From: Marinomonas polaris DSM 16579
GTDB taxonomy: Bacteria > Pseudomonadota > Gammaproteobacteria > Pseudomonadales > Marinomonadaceae
Length of the DNA stretch: 64,000 nt
Reading direction: 5' to 3'
NCBI RefSeq assembly: GCF_900129155.1
Contig: NZ_FQVF01000013.1
Location: 1 to 64,000 of the forward strand
Shown here: positions 16,110-24,435 of the stretch, one piece after another
How positions within the stretch are numbered: position 1 is the stretch's first letter
How the letters are laid out: each line of letters starts with the position of its first letter
Made by a program: the position numbers and the translations under genes
The notes under the pieces: model-generated
Database searches by the model: none
What the model saw: only the letters and a program-made list of their open reading frames with translations
Told to the model about the DNA's origin: nothing

Positions 16110-17486
16110 TTAGTTTTGGTTGATGAAGTAGTTAATCACGTAAGCTGGAAGATCTGCCGCGTTCACAACAATCTGTTCCATAGTGTCACGATCACGAACG
16201 GTTACTGGTGCGCCTTCTTGCTCGATAGAGTCGAAGTCGACAGTCACACAGATTGGCGTACCAACTTCGTCATGACGACGGTAGCCTTTACCTACGTTAC
16301 CGGTGTTTTCATAAAGAATACGACCAAGGCCAAGCTTCTGAAGCTTATTTTTCAATTCTTTAGCAAGAGCAACGATTTCTGGCTTGTTCTTCTTAAGCGG
16401 CATAATAGCCACTTTGATAGGCGCTAGGTGCGGTTTGAACTTAAGTACAGTACGAGAAGTGCCGTTTGGTAGCTCTTCTTCCGTATAAGCTTCTGTCATT
16501 ACAGCCAATAGACCACGGTCTAGACCAGCAGAAGGTTCAATACAGAAAGGCACTTCCCATTTATTTTCTTCAAGATCGCGAATCGCCAACTTAGCCGTTG
16601 AATGCTCGTTCTTTTTCACTTTCGCAGAAAGACCGAACTCTTCTTGTGCTTTGGTGTGAGAACCTAGATCGTAGTCTGTACGGTTAGCAACGCCTTCTAA
16701 TTCTTCAAAACCATGTGGAAACTTGTACAAGATATCCACAGTAGATTTTGAATAATGAGCTAAGTCATCGCCAGTCACATATTCAAACTGGATATTCTCT
16801 TCTGCTAGACCTTGATCCAACCACCATTGTTTACGAGCATTAACCCAGAATTCATGCCATTTTTCATCTTCACCTGGCTTACAAAAGAATTCTAATTCCA
16901 TTTGTTCGAATTCACGAACACGGAAGATGAAGTTACGCGGAGTAATTTCGTTACGGAATGATTTACCGATCTGCGCGATACCAAATGGCAAAGTGCGAGA
17001 AGTCGAATCGACAACGTTTTTGAAGTTAGTGAAGATACCTTGTGCGGTTTCTGGACGAAGGTAAGTGTAAGACTCTTCGTTCACCATTGGGCCAACGTTG
17101 GTTTTGAACATCAAGTTAAAATCACGAGGCGGAGTAACATTGGTAGAACCACAGTTATCGCATACTTTGATGTCTTTCATGTGGTCAGCGCGCATACGAG
17201 ACTTACACTCGTGGCAGTCAACCATTGGGTCAGTAAAGGTATCTTCGTGGCCAGAATATTTATAGACGTATTTGTTTTGGATAATCGCAGCATCCAAACC
17301 TTCTACATCGTCACGCTCATAAACCATTGAACGCCACCAAGCGGCTTTTAGGTTGTTTTTTAATTCAATACCTAGCGGACCGTAATCGTAAGCACCTTGC
17401 ATACCACCGTAGATTTCACTGCCTTGGAAAATAAATCCGCGACGTTTACATAGGGAGACGAGTTCATCCATTGTTTTAGCTGGCAT
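16110..17486 (-). CDS. glyS: Glycyl-tRNA synthetase, single-chain alpha2 type
   Basis: A 458-residue class II synthetase that charges tRNA-Gly. It has motif 1 region [18 protein letters not shown], a zinc-like cluster ([11 protein letters not shown] ... CDNCGS), motif 2 ([19 protein letters not shown]), motif 3 ([18 protein letters not shown]) and the anticodon-binding domain ([18 protein letters not shown] to the end). This is the homodimeric form found in eukaryotes, archaea, Gram-positives and others; most Gammaproteobacteria use the alpha2beta2 GlyQ/GlyS enzyme. Start set at ATG 17486 (MPAKTMDEL) with AAGGTG upstream; an in-frame ATG seven codons earlier is less likely. Confidence 0.93.
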   Translation of the reverse strand: MPAKTMDELVSLCKRRGFIFQGSEIYGGMQGAYDYGPLGIELKNNLKAAWWRSMVYERDDVEGLDAAIIQNKYVYKYSGHEDTFTDPMVDCHECKSRMRADHMKDIKVCDNCGSTNVTPPRDFNLMFKTNVGPMVNEESYTYLRPETAQGIFTNFKNVVDSTSRTLPFGIAQIGKSFRNEITPRNFIFRVREFEQMELEFFCKPGEDEKWHEFWVNARKQWWLDQGLAEENIQFEYVTGDDLAHYSKSTVDILYKFPHGFEELEGVANRTDYDLGSHTKAQEEFGLSAKVKKNEHSTAKLAIRDLEENKWEVPFCIEPSAGLDRGLLAVMTEAYTEEELPNGTSRTVLKFKPHLAPIKVAIMPLKKNKPEIVALAKELKNKLQKLGLGRILYENTGNVGKGYRRHDEVGTPICVTVDFDSIEQEGAPVTVRDRDTMEQIVVNAADLPAYVINYFINQN

Positions 17487-17832
17487 TTCTAAACACACCT
17501 TAAGCAAAATTCGTTAATGAGGACATAAAAGCCAATCTGGCATCATGTTCAAGTAATAATAGCCGTCCATTGTACTCGTTGACCCTATTTCGCTCAATGG
17601 CGATTCCACGCAAGCAATGAATAAGTATTCTTTACCCTTTTTCAAAAACCGGCAGGCAAGATAACACCTGCATATCCCAGCCAAATGGCCATAACAAAAA
17701 ACTTTACACTTTTATGCACAAAAATAGGACAAAATAAGGAACTGGATTGCTGTTTTAAAGTCCATTTTGTTAGATAATTCGTATTGTTTACATATTCTCA
17801 TTTACATATAGCATTTATTTAAAGGTAACGGC
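17487..17832. other. Divergent intergenic region, glyS/DUF3429
   Basis: These 346 bp hold the promoters for glyS (leftward) and the DUF3429 gene (rightward). Only A+T-rich promoter-like sequence is seen; no T-box-like leader, gene or strong dyad was recognised. Confidence 0.5.
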
Positions 17833-18276
17833 ATGCGTTCTTATAAGCCAGTAGTGGCTACATTAGCAATATTGGGTATTTTTCCATTTCTCTTTGCGAC
17901 GTATTTGAGCCTAACTAACGGTAGCTTCCTTGGTAAATCTGGAGTGACACTTTTTGCAGCTTATGCAGCTGTTATTGTTAGCTTTATTGGCGGAACAATG
18001 TGGGGACGATTAATAGAATTACCTGAAAGTCGTAACGGCGCAAAACTACTTATCTGCTCTTTCGTAACGGTATTTTGCGCTTGGATTTCCTTGCTTTTAA
18101 AAACGCCTGAACTGTCAGTCGTGCTTTTATTACTTAGCTTGATCACCATTTTCTGGGTTGATGCTCGTTGGTTAAAACAAGCCAATAATGCAAAGCCGTA
18201 TTACACCTCGCTAAACTTTGGTCTAACGTCGGTTACCTCTATTATGCATTTGCTGGTGCTGTACCCACACTATTAA
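17833..18276 (+). CDS. DUF3429 inner-membrane protein
   Basis: A 147-residue membrane protein with five hydrophobic segments (VVATLAILGIFPFLFATYL; FAAYAAVIVSFIGG; ICSFVTVFCAWISLLL; VVLLLLSLITIFWV; TSVTSIMHLLVLY). The GGTMWGRL motif after the second segment marks the DUF3429 family. Function is unknown; members occur near reductases and DUF393 proteins, as here. The following gene starts 108 bp downstream behind a hairpin, so co-transcription is possible. Confidence 0.8.
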   Translation: MRSYKPVVATLAILGIFPFLFATYLSLTNGSFLGKSGVTLFAAYAAVIVSFIGGTMWGRLIELPESRNGAKLLICSFVTVFCAWISLLLKTPELSVVLLLLSLITIFWVDARWLKQANNAKPYYTSLNFGLTSVTSIMHLLVLYPHY

Positions 18277-18344
18277 GCCTGTAACAACGAGTCAGCAATA
18301 ACAAAACCTGCAATAACAAACTGATCTAACTCTCTCTTCGCTAC

Positions 18345-18384
18345 GTATCATTACTCGTTAACCACACTAAAAGAGTAATGATAC
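18345..18384 (+). promoter_or_regulatory. Perfect dyad abutting the DUF393 start codon
   Basis: GTATCATTACTC and GAGTAATGATAC pair over 12 bp around a 16-base loop. The 3' arm ends at the base before the ATG at 18385 and contains the only SD-like bases (GAG). As RNA it could hide the ribosome site; as DNA it could be an operator. No regulator is identified. Confidence 0.55.
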
Positions 18385-18777
18385 ATGCTAACAATCTTCT
18401 ACGATGGCCATTGCCCTCTTTGCGCCGCTGAAATGCAAACATTACAGTCATTAGATACGCAAAAAAAACTGCAGCTAGAAGACATTCACGCTAAGAATTT
18501 CAGTGAGAGGTTCCCTTATATTGATAAGGTCGAAGCTGATAGATTACTGCATGGCCAACTCGCCAATGGAAAAATCATCAAAGGATTAGACGTAACCTGC
18601 CTTGCTTGGAAATTGGTCGGAAAACACAAATGGATGCAAACGCTCCGCTGGCCGGTAATTCGTTTTTTTGCGGACATGGGCTACAAATTCTTTGCGCGCT
18701 ACCGCCACCAAATATCATCTTTTGTAACAGGAAAACCGCGTTGTGAATCCTGTTTAAAAGACCGCTGCGACCTGTAA
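18385..18777 (+). CDS. DUF393 thiol-disulfide-like protein (DCC family)
   Basis: A 130-residue DUF393 protein. It opens LTIFYDGHCPLCAAEMQTL, with the CPLC pair in place of a thioredoxin-like CxxC, and the family's GLDVTCLAWKLVGKHKWM segment. A second CESCLKDRC cluster at the C-terminus adds three cysteines. The family is named for a DxxCxxC motif and is thought to be redox active, but no partner is proven. It may share a transcript with the SDR gene 38 bp downstream. A 12-bp dyad ends at its start codon. Confidence 0.85.
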   Translation: MLTIFYDGHCPLCAAEMQTLQSLDTQKKLQLEDIHAKNFSERFPYIDKVEADRLLHGQLANGKIIKGLDVTCLAWKLVGKHKWMQTLRWPVIRFFADMGYKFFARYRHQISSFVTGKPRCESCLKDRCDL

Positions 18778-18815
18778 ACCATCTAGTTTATTTTGCTTAT
18801 TGTCGGAGTTTTAAC

Positions 18816-19541
18816 ATGCCATCTTTCTATGCCTTGGTAATTGGCGCAAGCAGCACAATTGCTCAAGCAGCTATTCAACAGTTTGAAGCGGATAAAGATT
18901 GCCTTGGTGTATTTGCCATCAGTCGATCCTTACCAAACTCTGAAACCGCCACAAAAACACAATGGCTAGAGTCTGATTATAGTGAAGACAGTATTCAGCA
19001 GATCTGTAAAAGCCTTGCGTCCTATTCTGGAAAGATAAGCAAAGTATTGATTTGCAATGGCATATTACACAACGACAGCATGATGCCAGAAAGAAAGTTA
19101 GAAGAAATCAGAGCCTCTCAGCTAGAAGCTATATTTCACACCAACACTATTATTCCCATGCTGTGGTTGAGCCAGCTATTACCCATTTTACAAGGTGAAC
19201 AAGTTACTCAAGTTGCGTTATTTAGTGCTCGAATTGGCAGCATTTCAGATAATAAAACTGGCGGCTGGTACAGCTATCGAGCCTCAAAAGCGGCATTGAA
19301 TATGCTGATTCAGACCAGCTCGGTGGAATACGCCAGAAGAGCAAAAAACGTTAAGCTCATCGCTTTTCACCCAGGCACTACAGACACACCACTTTCTAAA
19401 CCTTTCCAACGATCGGTGCCGAAAGACAAACTCTTCACTGCAGACTTTGTGGCGACACAACTTTTATCCATCATGGAAAATGTCACCATGGATAACAAAG
19501 CGGCTTATCTTGATTGGAATAACCAACCGATTGAATGGTGA
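18816..19541 (+). CDS. Short-chain dehydrogenase/reductase (CsgA-like)
   Basis: A 241-residue SDR. The nucleotide site is GASSTIAQAA (about 9-18) instead of the usual GxxxGxG, followed by LICNGILHNDSMMPERKLEE; catalytic YSYRASKAALNML carries Tyr and Lys. HPGTTDTPLSKPF follows as in the CsgA-type group of short-chain enzymes common in marine Proteobacteria. Cofactor specificity and substrate are unknown. It follows the DUF393 gene by 38 bp with GGAG upstream of the ATG, so an operon is likely. The downstream DUF1826 gene is convergent. Confidence 0.87.
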   Translation: MPSFYALVIGASSTIAQAAIQQFEADKDCLGVFAISRSLPNSETATKTQWLESDYSEDSIQQICKSLASYSGKISKVLICNGILHNDSMMPERKLEEIRASQLEAIFHTNTIIPMLWLSQLLPILQGEQVTQVALFSARIGSISDNKTGGWYSYRASKAALNMLIQTSSVEYARRAKNVKLIAFHPGTTDTPLSKPFQRSVPKDKLFTADFVATQLLSIMENVTMDNKAAYLDWNNQPIEW

Positions 19542-19580
19542 TTTTTTCAAACACCATTCAAGGAAGAAGTAGGCGATTTG

Positions 19581-20315
19581 TTAAATCATGTCCAAGCTTA
19601 AAAACAATCGCTTATTCTCAAGGCTTGCCGAAGGCGAACGATGAACCACACCGCGACCCAATGACGTTGGCCATTCGTCACCTTTCATTAACGCCACATC
19701 ACCCGCCTTTAATTGATTAATACGCCCTTTTTCGTGCAGGCCACTATTGTGATCAGCCACATGACCACCTAGCCCCAAGAGGTCTCTGATCACATGAGCC
19801 TCATGTAGCCATTCACTACCGCTTCCAGCATAAGTTGATACCAATCGGCAGGGGATTTTATCTACATGAAAACGCGGACACATAGCAGTGGAAAGAACAT
19901 TCAAACGTAGACCGACTTCTTTAAGATCAAATAAACACGCAAACATGTCTACCAATAACGTTACGTCTTCCACAAACAAGGCTTTATTTTGAGCATCAGG
20001 CAGAAGTTTTGTTAACGTGGCGTTAAGTTGAGTTGAATTTCCTTGAGATTTGAAAACAAAATTCGGGGCAGATACTAATAAAGATTCGGCATATTGCGAC
20101 AACCGCCCAAGCTGTCGTTGCCAAACTGCCATACTAATGTTGTTTTGATAAATATCGGCAAGAACGTCTTGATGAGACGATTTAACCACCCCCATTAATC
20201 TTGGTGTTTTATCTAGACTGTTTTGATCCATTCGTTCTGTATCAACGAAGTTGAGATCAATATTCGTTAAATCAACTGATTGCGACATTTTTTGTAAACT
20301 AAGATTCACCTTCAA
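19581..20315 (-). CDS. DUF1826 protein, probably Zur-regulated
   Basis: A 244-residue DUF1826 protein: CPRFHVDKIPCRLVSTYAG, SEWLHEAHVIRD and the closing HRSPSASLENKRLFLSLD are family motifs with His, Cys and Asp in metal-ligand-like positions. DUF1826 genes in Proteobacteria are often under the zinc repressor Zur and lie near COG0523 GTPases. Neither zur nor the GTPase is in this window, but a Zur-like dyad sits 50-66 bp upstream. The role is unknown; zinc-limitation response is an inference. It is divergent from the Lrp-type gene. Confidence 0.8.
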   Translation of the reverse strand: MKVNLSLQKMSQSVDLTNIDLNFVDTERMDQNSLDKTPRLMGVVKSSHQDVLADIYQNNISMAVWQRQLGRLSQYAESLLVSAPNFVFKSQGNSTQLNATLTKLLPDAQNKALFVEDVTLLVDMFACLFDLKEVGLRLNVLSTAMCPRFHVDKIPCRLVSTYAGSGSEWLHEAHVIRDLLGLGGHVADHNSGLHEKGRINQLKAGDVALMKGDEWPTSLGRGVVHRSPSASLENKRLFLSLDMI

Positions 20316-20364
20316 GATAACTTCCTCTAAAAATGCAGACAGACTAATAACATCAAAAACGAAT

Positions 20365-20381
20365 ATGTTACGTTATAACAT
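20365..20381. promoter_or_regulatory. Zur-box candidate
   Basis: ATGTTA-CGTTA-TAACAT has 6-bp arms and resembles the gammaproteobacterial Zur consensus (GTTATANNATAAC within an ATGTTAT..ATAACAT context). It lies just upstream of the DUF1826 gene, a frequent Zur target. One half-site deviates, so affinity is uncertain. Confidence 0.55.
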
Positions 20382-20453
20382 TTTATAAATAAAGTATTGA
20401 AATGAAGTAGGTGAATCCATTATGTTAATCTCGACTTTTAAGAGATGGATCCC

Positions 20454-20921
20454 ATGGAACAGTTAGACTCAACCGATCGTAAGATTCTTAATTTGCTGCA
20501 ACACGATGGCAGCCTGAGTGCAACTCAAGTAGCGGATAAGATCGGCTTGTCACAATCGCCCTGCTGGCGACGTATTAATCGCCTAGAACAAGATGGTTAC
20601 ATTCGTTCGACGCAAGCGATTTTAGACAGAAACAAATTGGGATTGGGCATCGTCGTCTTGGTAAATATCAAACTCTCTTCCCATGGCCGAAAAATGCTGG
20701 ATGAGTTCGAGCAAGCCATTGTCGACTATCCCGAAGTGGTCGAGTGTTGGACGATTTCTGGTGCAATGGATTACAGCTTAAGAGTGGTTTCCAACAGCAT
20801 TGAAAGCTATGAGCACTTCTTGCGTAGCCAGTTATTGCAACTGCCACACATACAAGAAGCGCAAAGTCACTTCACCATGCGTGAAGTAAAAAATATCACC
20901 ACTCTTCCGCTGGACTTTTAA
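20454..20921 (+). CDS. Lrp/AsnC-family regulator
   Basis: A 155-residue Lrp/AsnC protein: MEQLDSTDRKILNLLQHDG and an HTH (LSQSPCWRRINRLEQDGYI) at about 1-60, then the RAM ligand-binding domain (VVLVNIKLSS, VECWTISGAMDYSLRV, ITTLPLDF). The ATG at 20454 is preferred because AAGAGATGG lies at a good distance; the ATG at 20445 overlaps it. Ligands are usually amino acids. No obvious target is adjacent other than the divergent DUF1826 gene. A 22-bp tandem direct repeat (TTAATTATTAACCC) follows the stop. Confidence 0.9.
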   Translation: MEQLDSTDRKILNLLQHDGSLSATQVADKIGLSQSPCWRRINRLEQDGYIRSTQAILDRNKLGLGIVVLVNIKLSSHGRKMLDEFEQAIVDYPEVVECWTISGAMDYSLRVVSNSIESYEHFLRSQLLQLPHIQEAQSHFTMREVKNITTLPLDF

Positions 20922-20960
20922 TTATTAACCCAGCAACACTTAATTATTAACCCTGTAACT
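20915..20960. repeat. 22-bp tandem direct repeat
   Basis: TTAATTATTAACCC followed by similar bases occurs twice head to tail between the Lrp and DUF5062 gene ends. Each copy provides TAA stops. No function is evident. Confidence 0.55.
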
Positions 20961-20961
20961 C

Positions 20962-21222
20962 TTACTTGAGAAGTGGATCATCTTTAGGTAATAGCTTCTG
21001 AATCCACAACGCCAGTTTGTGTTTCATACTTGGCAAGTCTTCTTTGTCCGCAGGCAAACCCACTACCAACTTATCAAGCACTAATAAACGATAAATTGCC
21101 TCGGTTTTTTCATTAGCAGACATGGTTGAAGAAAAACCTGCATAACCTCGTTTAAGGGCATAGTTCTCGCCAACTTGAATGGCTTTTTTACTTAGGGCCG
21201 CTTCATTTTTAATTTTTTTCAT
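20962..21222 (-). CDS. DUF5062 small protein
   Basis: An 86-residue basic protein beginning MKKIKNEAALSKKAIQVGE. The YALKRGYAGFSSTMSANEK and TEAIYRLLVLDKLV segments match my memory of DUF5062 in marine Gammaproteobacteria. Start is set at 21222 because AGGGGA lies just upstream; the open frame extends 31 codons further without a ribosome site. Its function is unknown. It is convergent with the Lrp gene. Confidence 0.75.
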   Translation of the reverse strand: MKKIKNEAALSKKAIQVGENYALKRGYAGFSSTMSANEKTEAIYRLLVLDKLVVGLPADKEDLPSMKHKLALWIQKLLPKDDPLLK

Positions 21223-21467
21223 AGTTTCCCCTACCTGTTGGGTAATCAAACAAACCGCCAAGCGAACAAGCCTAGCAAAGCGATTGTCGACACATTTGAT
21301 CATAACAATATTCAAATGATTCTCCCGACTTTATCAGCTTTTGATATTCAACCAAGCGTTTCTAATCAATAAAGCCCAAAAATCACTTAATAAACACAAT
21401 GTTAGTAGCTTATCTATCCTCTATCACGCTCACACGTACGACTAAAAGATAAAATCGGAGCCAATAA

Positions 21468-21532
21468 ATTGTCGACAATCCAACTTGATAAATCGAAAAA
21501 ATACGACTATAACTAGTCACATTGTCAACAAT
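21468..21532. promoter_or_regulatory. Two GntR operator candidates upstream of prp genes
   Basis: ATTGTCGACAAT (21468-21479, perfect palindrome) and ATTGTCAACAAT (21521-21532, one central change) lie 53 bp apart, about five helical turns, upstream of the GntR start. They fit autoregulation by the FCD-type GntR protein and perhaps loop formation. Confidence 0.6.
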
Positions 21533-21550
21533 AAAGTGTTTTGTGCATTT

Positions 21551-22240
21551 ATGAACAACCTTATTTCGATCAAATCCGCGACACTGTCTGAAGACATCGC
21601 CCAGCAGCTCACCAACGCTATTGTGCAGGGTCATATTCCTCAAGGCAGCAAGATTTCAGAGCCAGAACTCGCCAAGCAATATGGCGTCTCTCGTGGGCCA
21701 TTAAGGGAAGCCATTGTCAAATTAGAAGGACTCGGCTTGGTCACGCGTACCGCCAATGTGGGCGCTCGTGTTATCCAACTAAACACACAAGACATGCTCG
21801 ACACCTTCACTATGCGTGAGGCCTTAGAAGGCATGGCCGCTCGATTAGCTGCCACCACTATGCCAGCGGACGAAATAAACAGTTTGTATGCGCTACTCGA
21901 TAAACATCAAGCGCACCTAGATGCCAACCAAGATGAACACTACGTGCAACAAGGCGGGAATGACGATTTTCACTTACGTATCATTCACGCCAGCGGCAAC
22001 GCCAAGCTTATTCGTTTATTAACAGAAGAATTGTACGCGGTAATTCGCATGTATCGACGTCACACGTCGGATCAACGCAGCGATCCACGCCAAGCATTAC
22101 GCGAACACAAAGCCATTCTCGATGCGATTGCAAATCACGAAGGTGATCTCGCAGAACTACTCATGCGCCGCCATATCAGCCGCGCCAGCCAGCTATTAAA
22201 GCAAGCGATGGAGCATTCCTCTGTCGCTTCCCGTATTTAA
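21551..22240 (+). CDS. GntR/FCD regulator of propionate genes
   Basis: A 229-residue GntR protein of the FadR/FCD subfamily. The winged helix includes GSKISEPELAKQYGVSRGPL and REAIVKLEGLGLV (about 30-75); the FCD domain has DDFHLRIIHASGN and REHKAILDAI, with metal/ligand-type Asp and His residues. It starts the prpBCD cluster 28 bp upstream of prpB and should respond to a methylcitrate-cycle metabolite. A start at 21485 is open but has no ribosome site and crosses an operator-like palindrome, so ATG 21551 is preferred. Confidence 0.88.
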   Translation: MNNLISIKSATLSEDIAQQLTNAIVQGHIPQGSKISEPELAKQYGVSRGPLREAIVKLEGLGLVTRTANVGARVIQLNTQDMLDTFTMREALEGMAARLAATTMPADEINSLYALLDKHQAHLDANQDEHYVQQGGNDDFHLRIIHASGNAKLIRLLTEELYAVIRMYRRHTSDQRSDPRQALREHKAILDAIANHEGDLAELLMRRHISRASQLLKQAMEHSSVASRI

Positions 22241-22268
22241 TTAAAATCGTTCTAAAGAGAGGAAAATA

Positions 22269-23147
22269 ATGACAATACTTTCAGCAGGCGCCCGTTTTAG
22301 ACAAGCCGTCGCAACCCAATCGCCATTACAGGTTGTTGGCGCCGTGAACGCTTATTGCGCCATGATGGCAGAACAAACGGGACATCATGCCATTTACTTA
22401 TCTGGCGGAGGCGTTGCTAATGCCTCCTATGGTTTGCCAGACCTTGGTATGACAGATTTACACGATGTATTAGAAGATGTGCGACGCATTACTTCCGCTT
22501 CGAATTTGCCATTACTAGTCGATATCGATACCGGCTTTGGTGGCGCATTTAATATCACTCGAACCATTCAGCAAATGGAAAAAGCTGGCGCGGCGGCAGT
22601 GCATATTGAAGACCAAGTACAACAAAAACGCTGCGGACATCGCCCGAATAAAGCCATTGTCAGTCAAGACGAAATGGTCGATCGAGTGAAAGCCTGCGTC
22701 GACGCTCGTGTCGATGACAACTTTGTCATCATGGCACGCACTGATGCTTTGGCTGTGGAAGGTATGGAATCGGCTATCGAACGAGCCATTGCTTGTGTTG
22801 AAGCTGGCGCGGATATGATCTTCCCAGAAGCCATGATCACCTTGGATCAATACAAAGAATTTGTTGCTGCCGTGAAGGTTCCCGTATTGGCGAATATCAC
22901 CGAATTTGGCGCGACGCCTTTATTCAGCAAAGAAGAATTGGCCAGCGCTGGCGTGGATTTAGTGCTCTATCCACTGAGTGCGTTTCGCGCAATGAACAAA
23001 GCCGCGCTAAACGTGTATCAGCATTTATTGAACGACGGCCACCAGCGAAACGTAGTCGACAGTATGCAAACCCGTAATGAGCTTTATGAATTTCTCAACT
23101 ACCATGAATACGAAGACAAATTAGACGCGCTTTTCTCTAAAAAATAA
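22269..23147 (+). CDS. prpB: 2-methylisocitrate lyase
   Basis: A 292-residue enzyme of the isocitrate lyase/PEP mutase superfamily. It cleaves 2-methylisocitrate into pyruvate and succinate, the last step of the methylcitrate cycle. Visible: [19 protein letters not shown] (metal acids), the catalytic loop [14 protein letters not shown] with the active Cys at 122, and [29 protein letters not shown] precedes the ATG. It lies between the GntR gene and prpC. Length is standard. Confidence 0.95.
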   Translation: MTILSAGARFRQAVATQSPLQVVGAVNAYCAMMAEQTGHHAIYLSGGGVANASYGLPDLGMTDLHDVLEDVRRITSASNLPLLVDIDTGFGGAFNITRTIQQMEKAGAAAVHIEDQVQQKRCGHRPNKAIVSQDEMVDRVKACVDARVDDNFVIMARTDALAVEGMESAIERAIACVEAGADMIFPEAMITLDQYKEFVAAVKVPVLANITEFGATPLFSKEELASAGVDLVLYPLSAFRAMNKAALNVYQHLLNDGHQRNVVDSMQTRNELYEFLNYHEYEDKLDALFSKK

Positions 23148-23190
23148 GAGCCTAAAAAATAAGATCCCAAGAAATAAGAACTTAAGATAA
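23148..23190 (+). repeat. Degenerate short repeats in prpB-prpC spacer
   Basis: Three near-copies of the motif AAAAATAAGA[GAT]CC occur head to tail from the prpB stop onward, each bringing a TAA. It looks like slippage duplication of the prpB end. No hairpin is evident. Confidence 0.5.
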
Positions 23191-23255
23191 TAACTGGTAA
23201 AGCGTTTAAATATTTTCAACGAATCTCAAAACAAATAAAAATATGAGGTAGGAAA

Positions 23256-24395
23256 ATGGCTAAAGTACTTTCTGGCGCAGGTCTACGCGGCCAAAGCGCA
23301 GGCGAAACCGCACTCTGCACCGTTGGCAAAGCGGCCTCCGGATTAACCTATCGCGGCTACGACATTGATGTCTTAGCGGACAAAGCGAGTTTTGAAGAAG
23401 TCGCTTATCTTCTGCTGTACGGCAAGTTACCTAACCGTACTCAGTTACACGACTACGAACAAAGACTGATGAGTTTGCGTAGTTTGCCAGAAGAATTAAA
23501 AACCGTCTTGGAACTTATTCCAGACACAGCCCACCCAATGGATGTGATGCGCACCGGCTGTTCTTTTTTAGGCAATCTTGAGCCCGAGCTCGCTTTTGAA
23601 AAGCAACCATCTCTAGCCTTACATACCGCTGATCGATTAGTCGCGACGCTGCCGGCTATGGTCGTTTATTGGTATCGTTTCACCCACGATGGCGTACGTG
23701 TTAATACTCATAATGCCAACGTACCTTCTTTGGCTGGTCATTTTCTCACCATGCTGCATGACAAAGAACCAAGCGCTCTTCATACACAAGTGATGAACGC
23801 GTCTTTGATCTTGTATGCTGAGCACGAATTCAACGCTTCAACCTTTACCGCTCGTGTTTGTGCTTCCACCTTGTCAGACATGTATTCATGCGTTACTGGC
23901 GGTATCGGCAGCTTACGTGGCCCACTTCATGGTGGCGCAAATGAAGCTGCGATGGACATGATAGAACCATGGAAAACCCCTGACGAAGCCGAAGCGGCGT
24001 TGATGCAAAAACTTGCCAATAAAGAAAAAGTCATGGGCTTTGGTCACGCTATTTACAGTGAACGCGATCCACGCAATGACATCATCAAAAAATGGGCAAA
24101 AAAACTCAGCGAAGACGTTGGCGACGATCATTTATATGCGGTCTCAGAACGTTGCGAAGCCGTGATGTGGCGCGAGAAAAAACTCTTCTGCAACGCGGAT
24201 TTTTTCCACGCCAGCGCTTATCGCTTTATGGGGATTCCAACCAAATTATTTACGCCAATTTTCGTTTGCTCTCGTGTCACTGGCTGGGCTGCTCACGTCA
24301 TGGAACAACGGTCGAACAACCGCATTATTCGACCAAGCGCGGATTATATTGGACCAGATCATTCTGAATGGGTTGATATTGACGACCGTCATTAA
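23256..24395 (+). CDS. prpC: 2-methylcitrate synthase
   Basis: A 379-residue citrate synthase-family enzyme condensing propionyl-CoA with oxaloacetate. Visible: GLTYRGYDIDVLADKASFEE, catalytic His contexts SLRGPLHGGANEAAMDMI and GFGHAIYSERDPRND, and a C-terminal Asp-bearing FHASAYRFMGIPTKLFTPIF region. Size fits PrpC rather than the longer GltA, and operon position supports it. A GGTAGG-type ribosome site precedes the ATG. It lies 108 bp after prpB and 40 bp before prpD. Confidence 0.95.
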   Translation: MAKVLSGAGLRGQSAGETALCTVGKAASGLTYRGYDIDVLADKASFEEVAYLLLYGKLPNRTQLHDYEQRLMSLRSLPEELKTVLELIPDTAHPMDVMRTGCSFLGNLEPELAFEKQPSLALHTADRLVATLPAMVVYWYRFTHDGVRVNTHNANVPSLAGHFLTMLHDKEPSALHTQVMNASLILYAEHEFNASTFTARVCASTLSDMYSCVTGGIGSLRGPLHGGANEAAMDMIEPWKTPDEAEAALMQKLANKEKVMGFGHAIYSERDPRNDIIKKWAKKLSEDVGDDHLYAVSERCEAVMWREKKLFCNADFFHASAYRFMGIPTKLFTPIFVCSRVTGWAAHVMEQRSNNRIIRPSADYIGPDHSEWVDIDDRH

Positions 24396-24435
24396 CCCAA
24401 CATCAGCATTAAAATTTAACGATTAAGGAAAAGAA

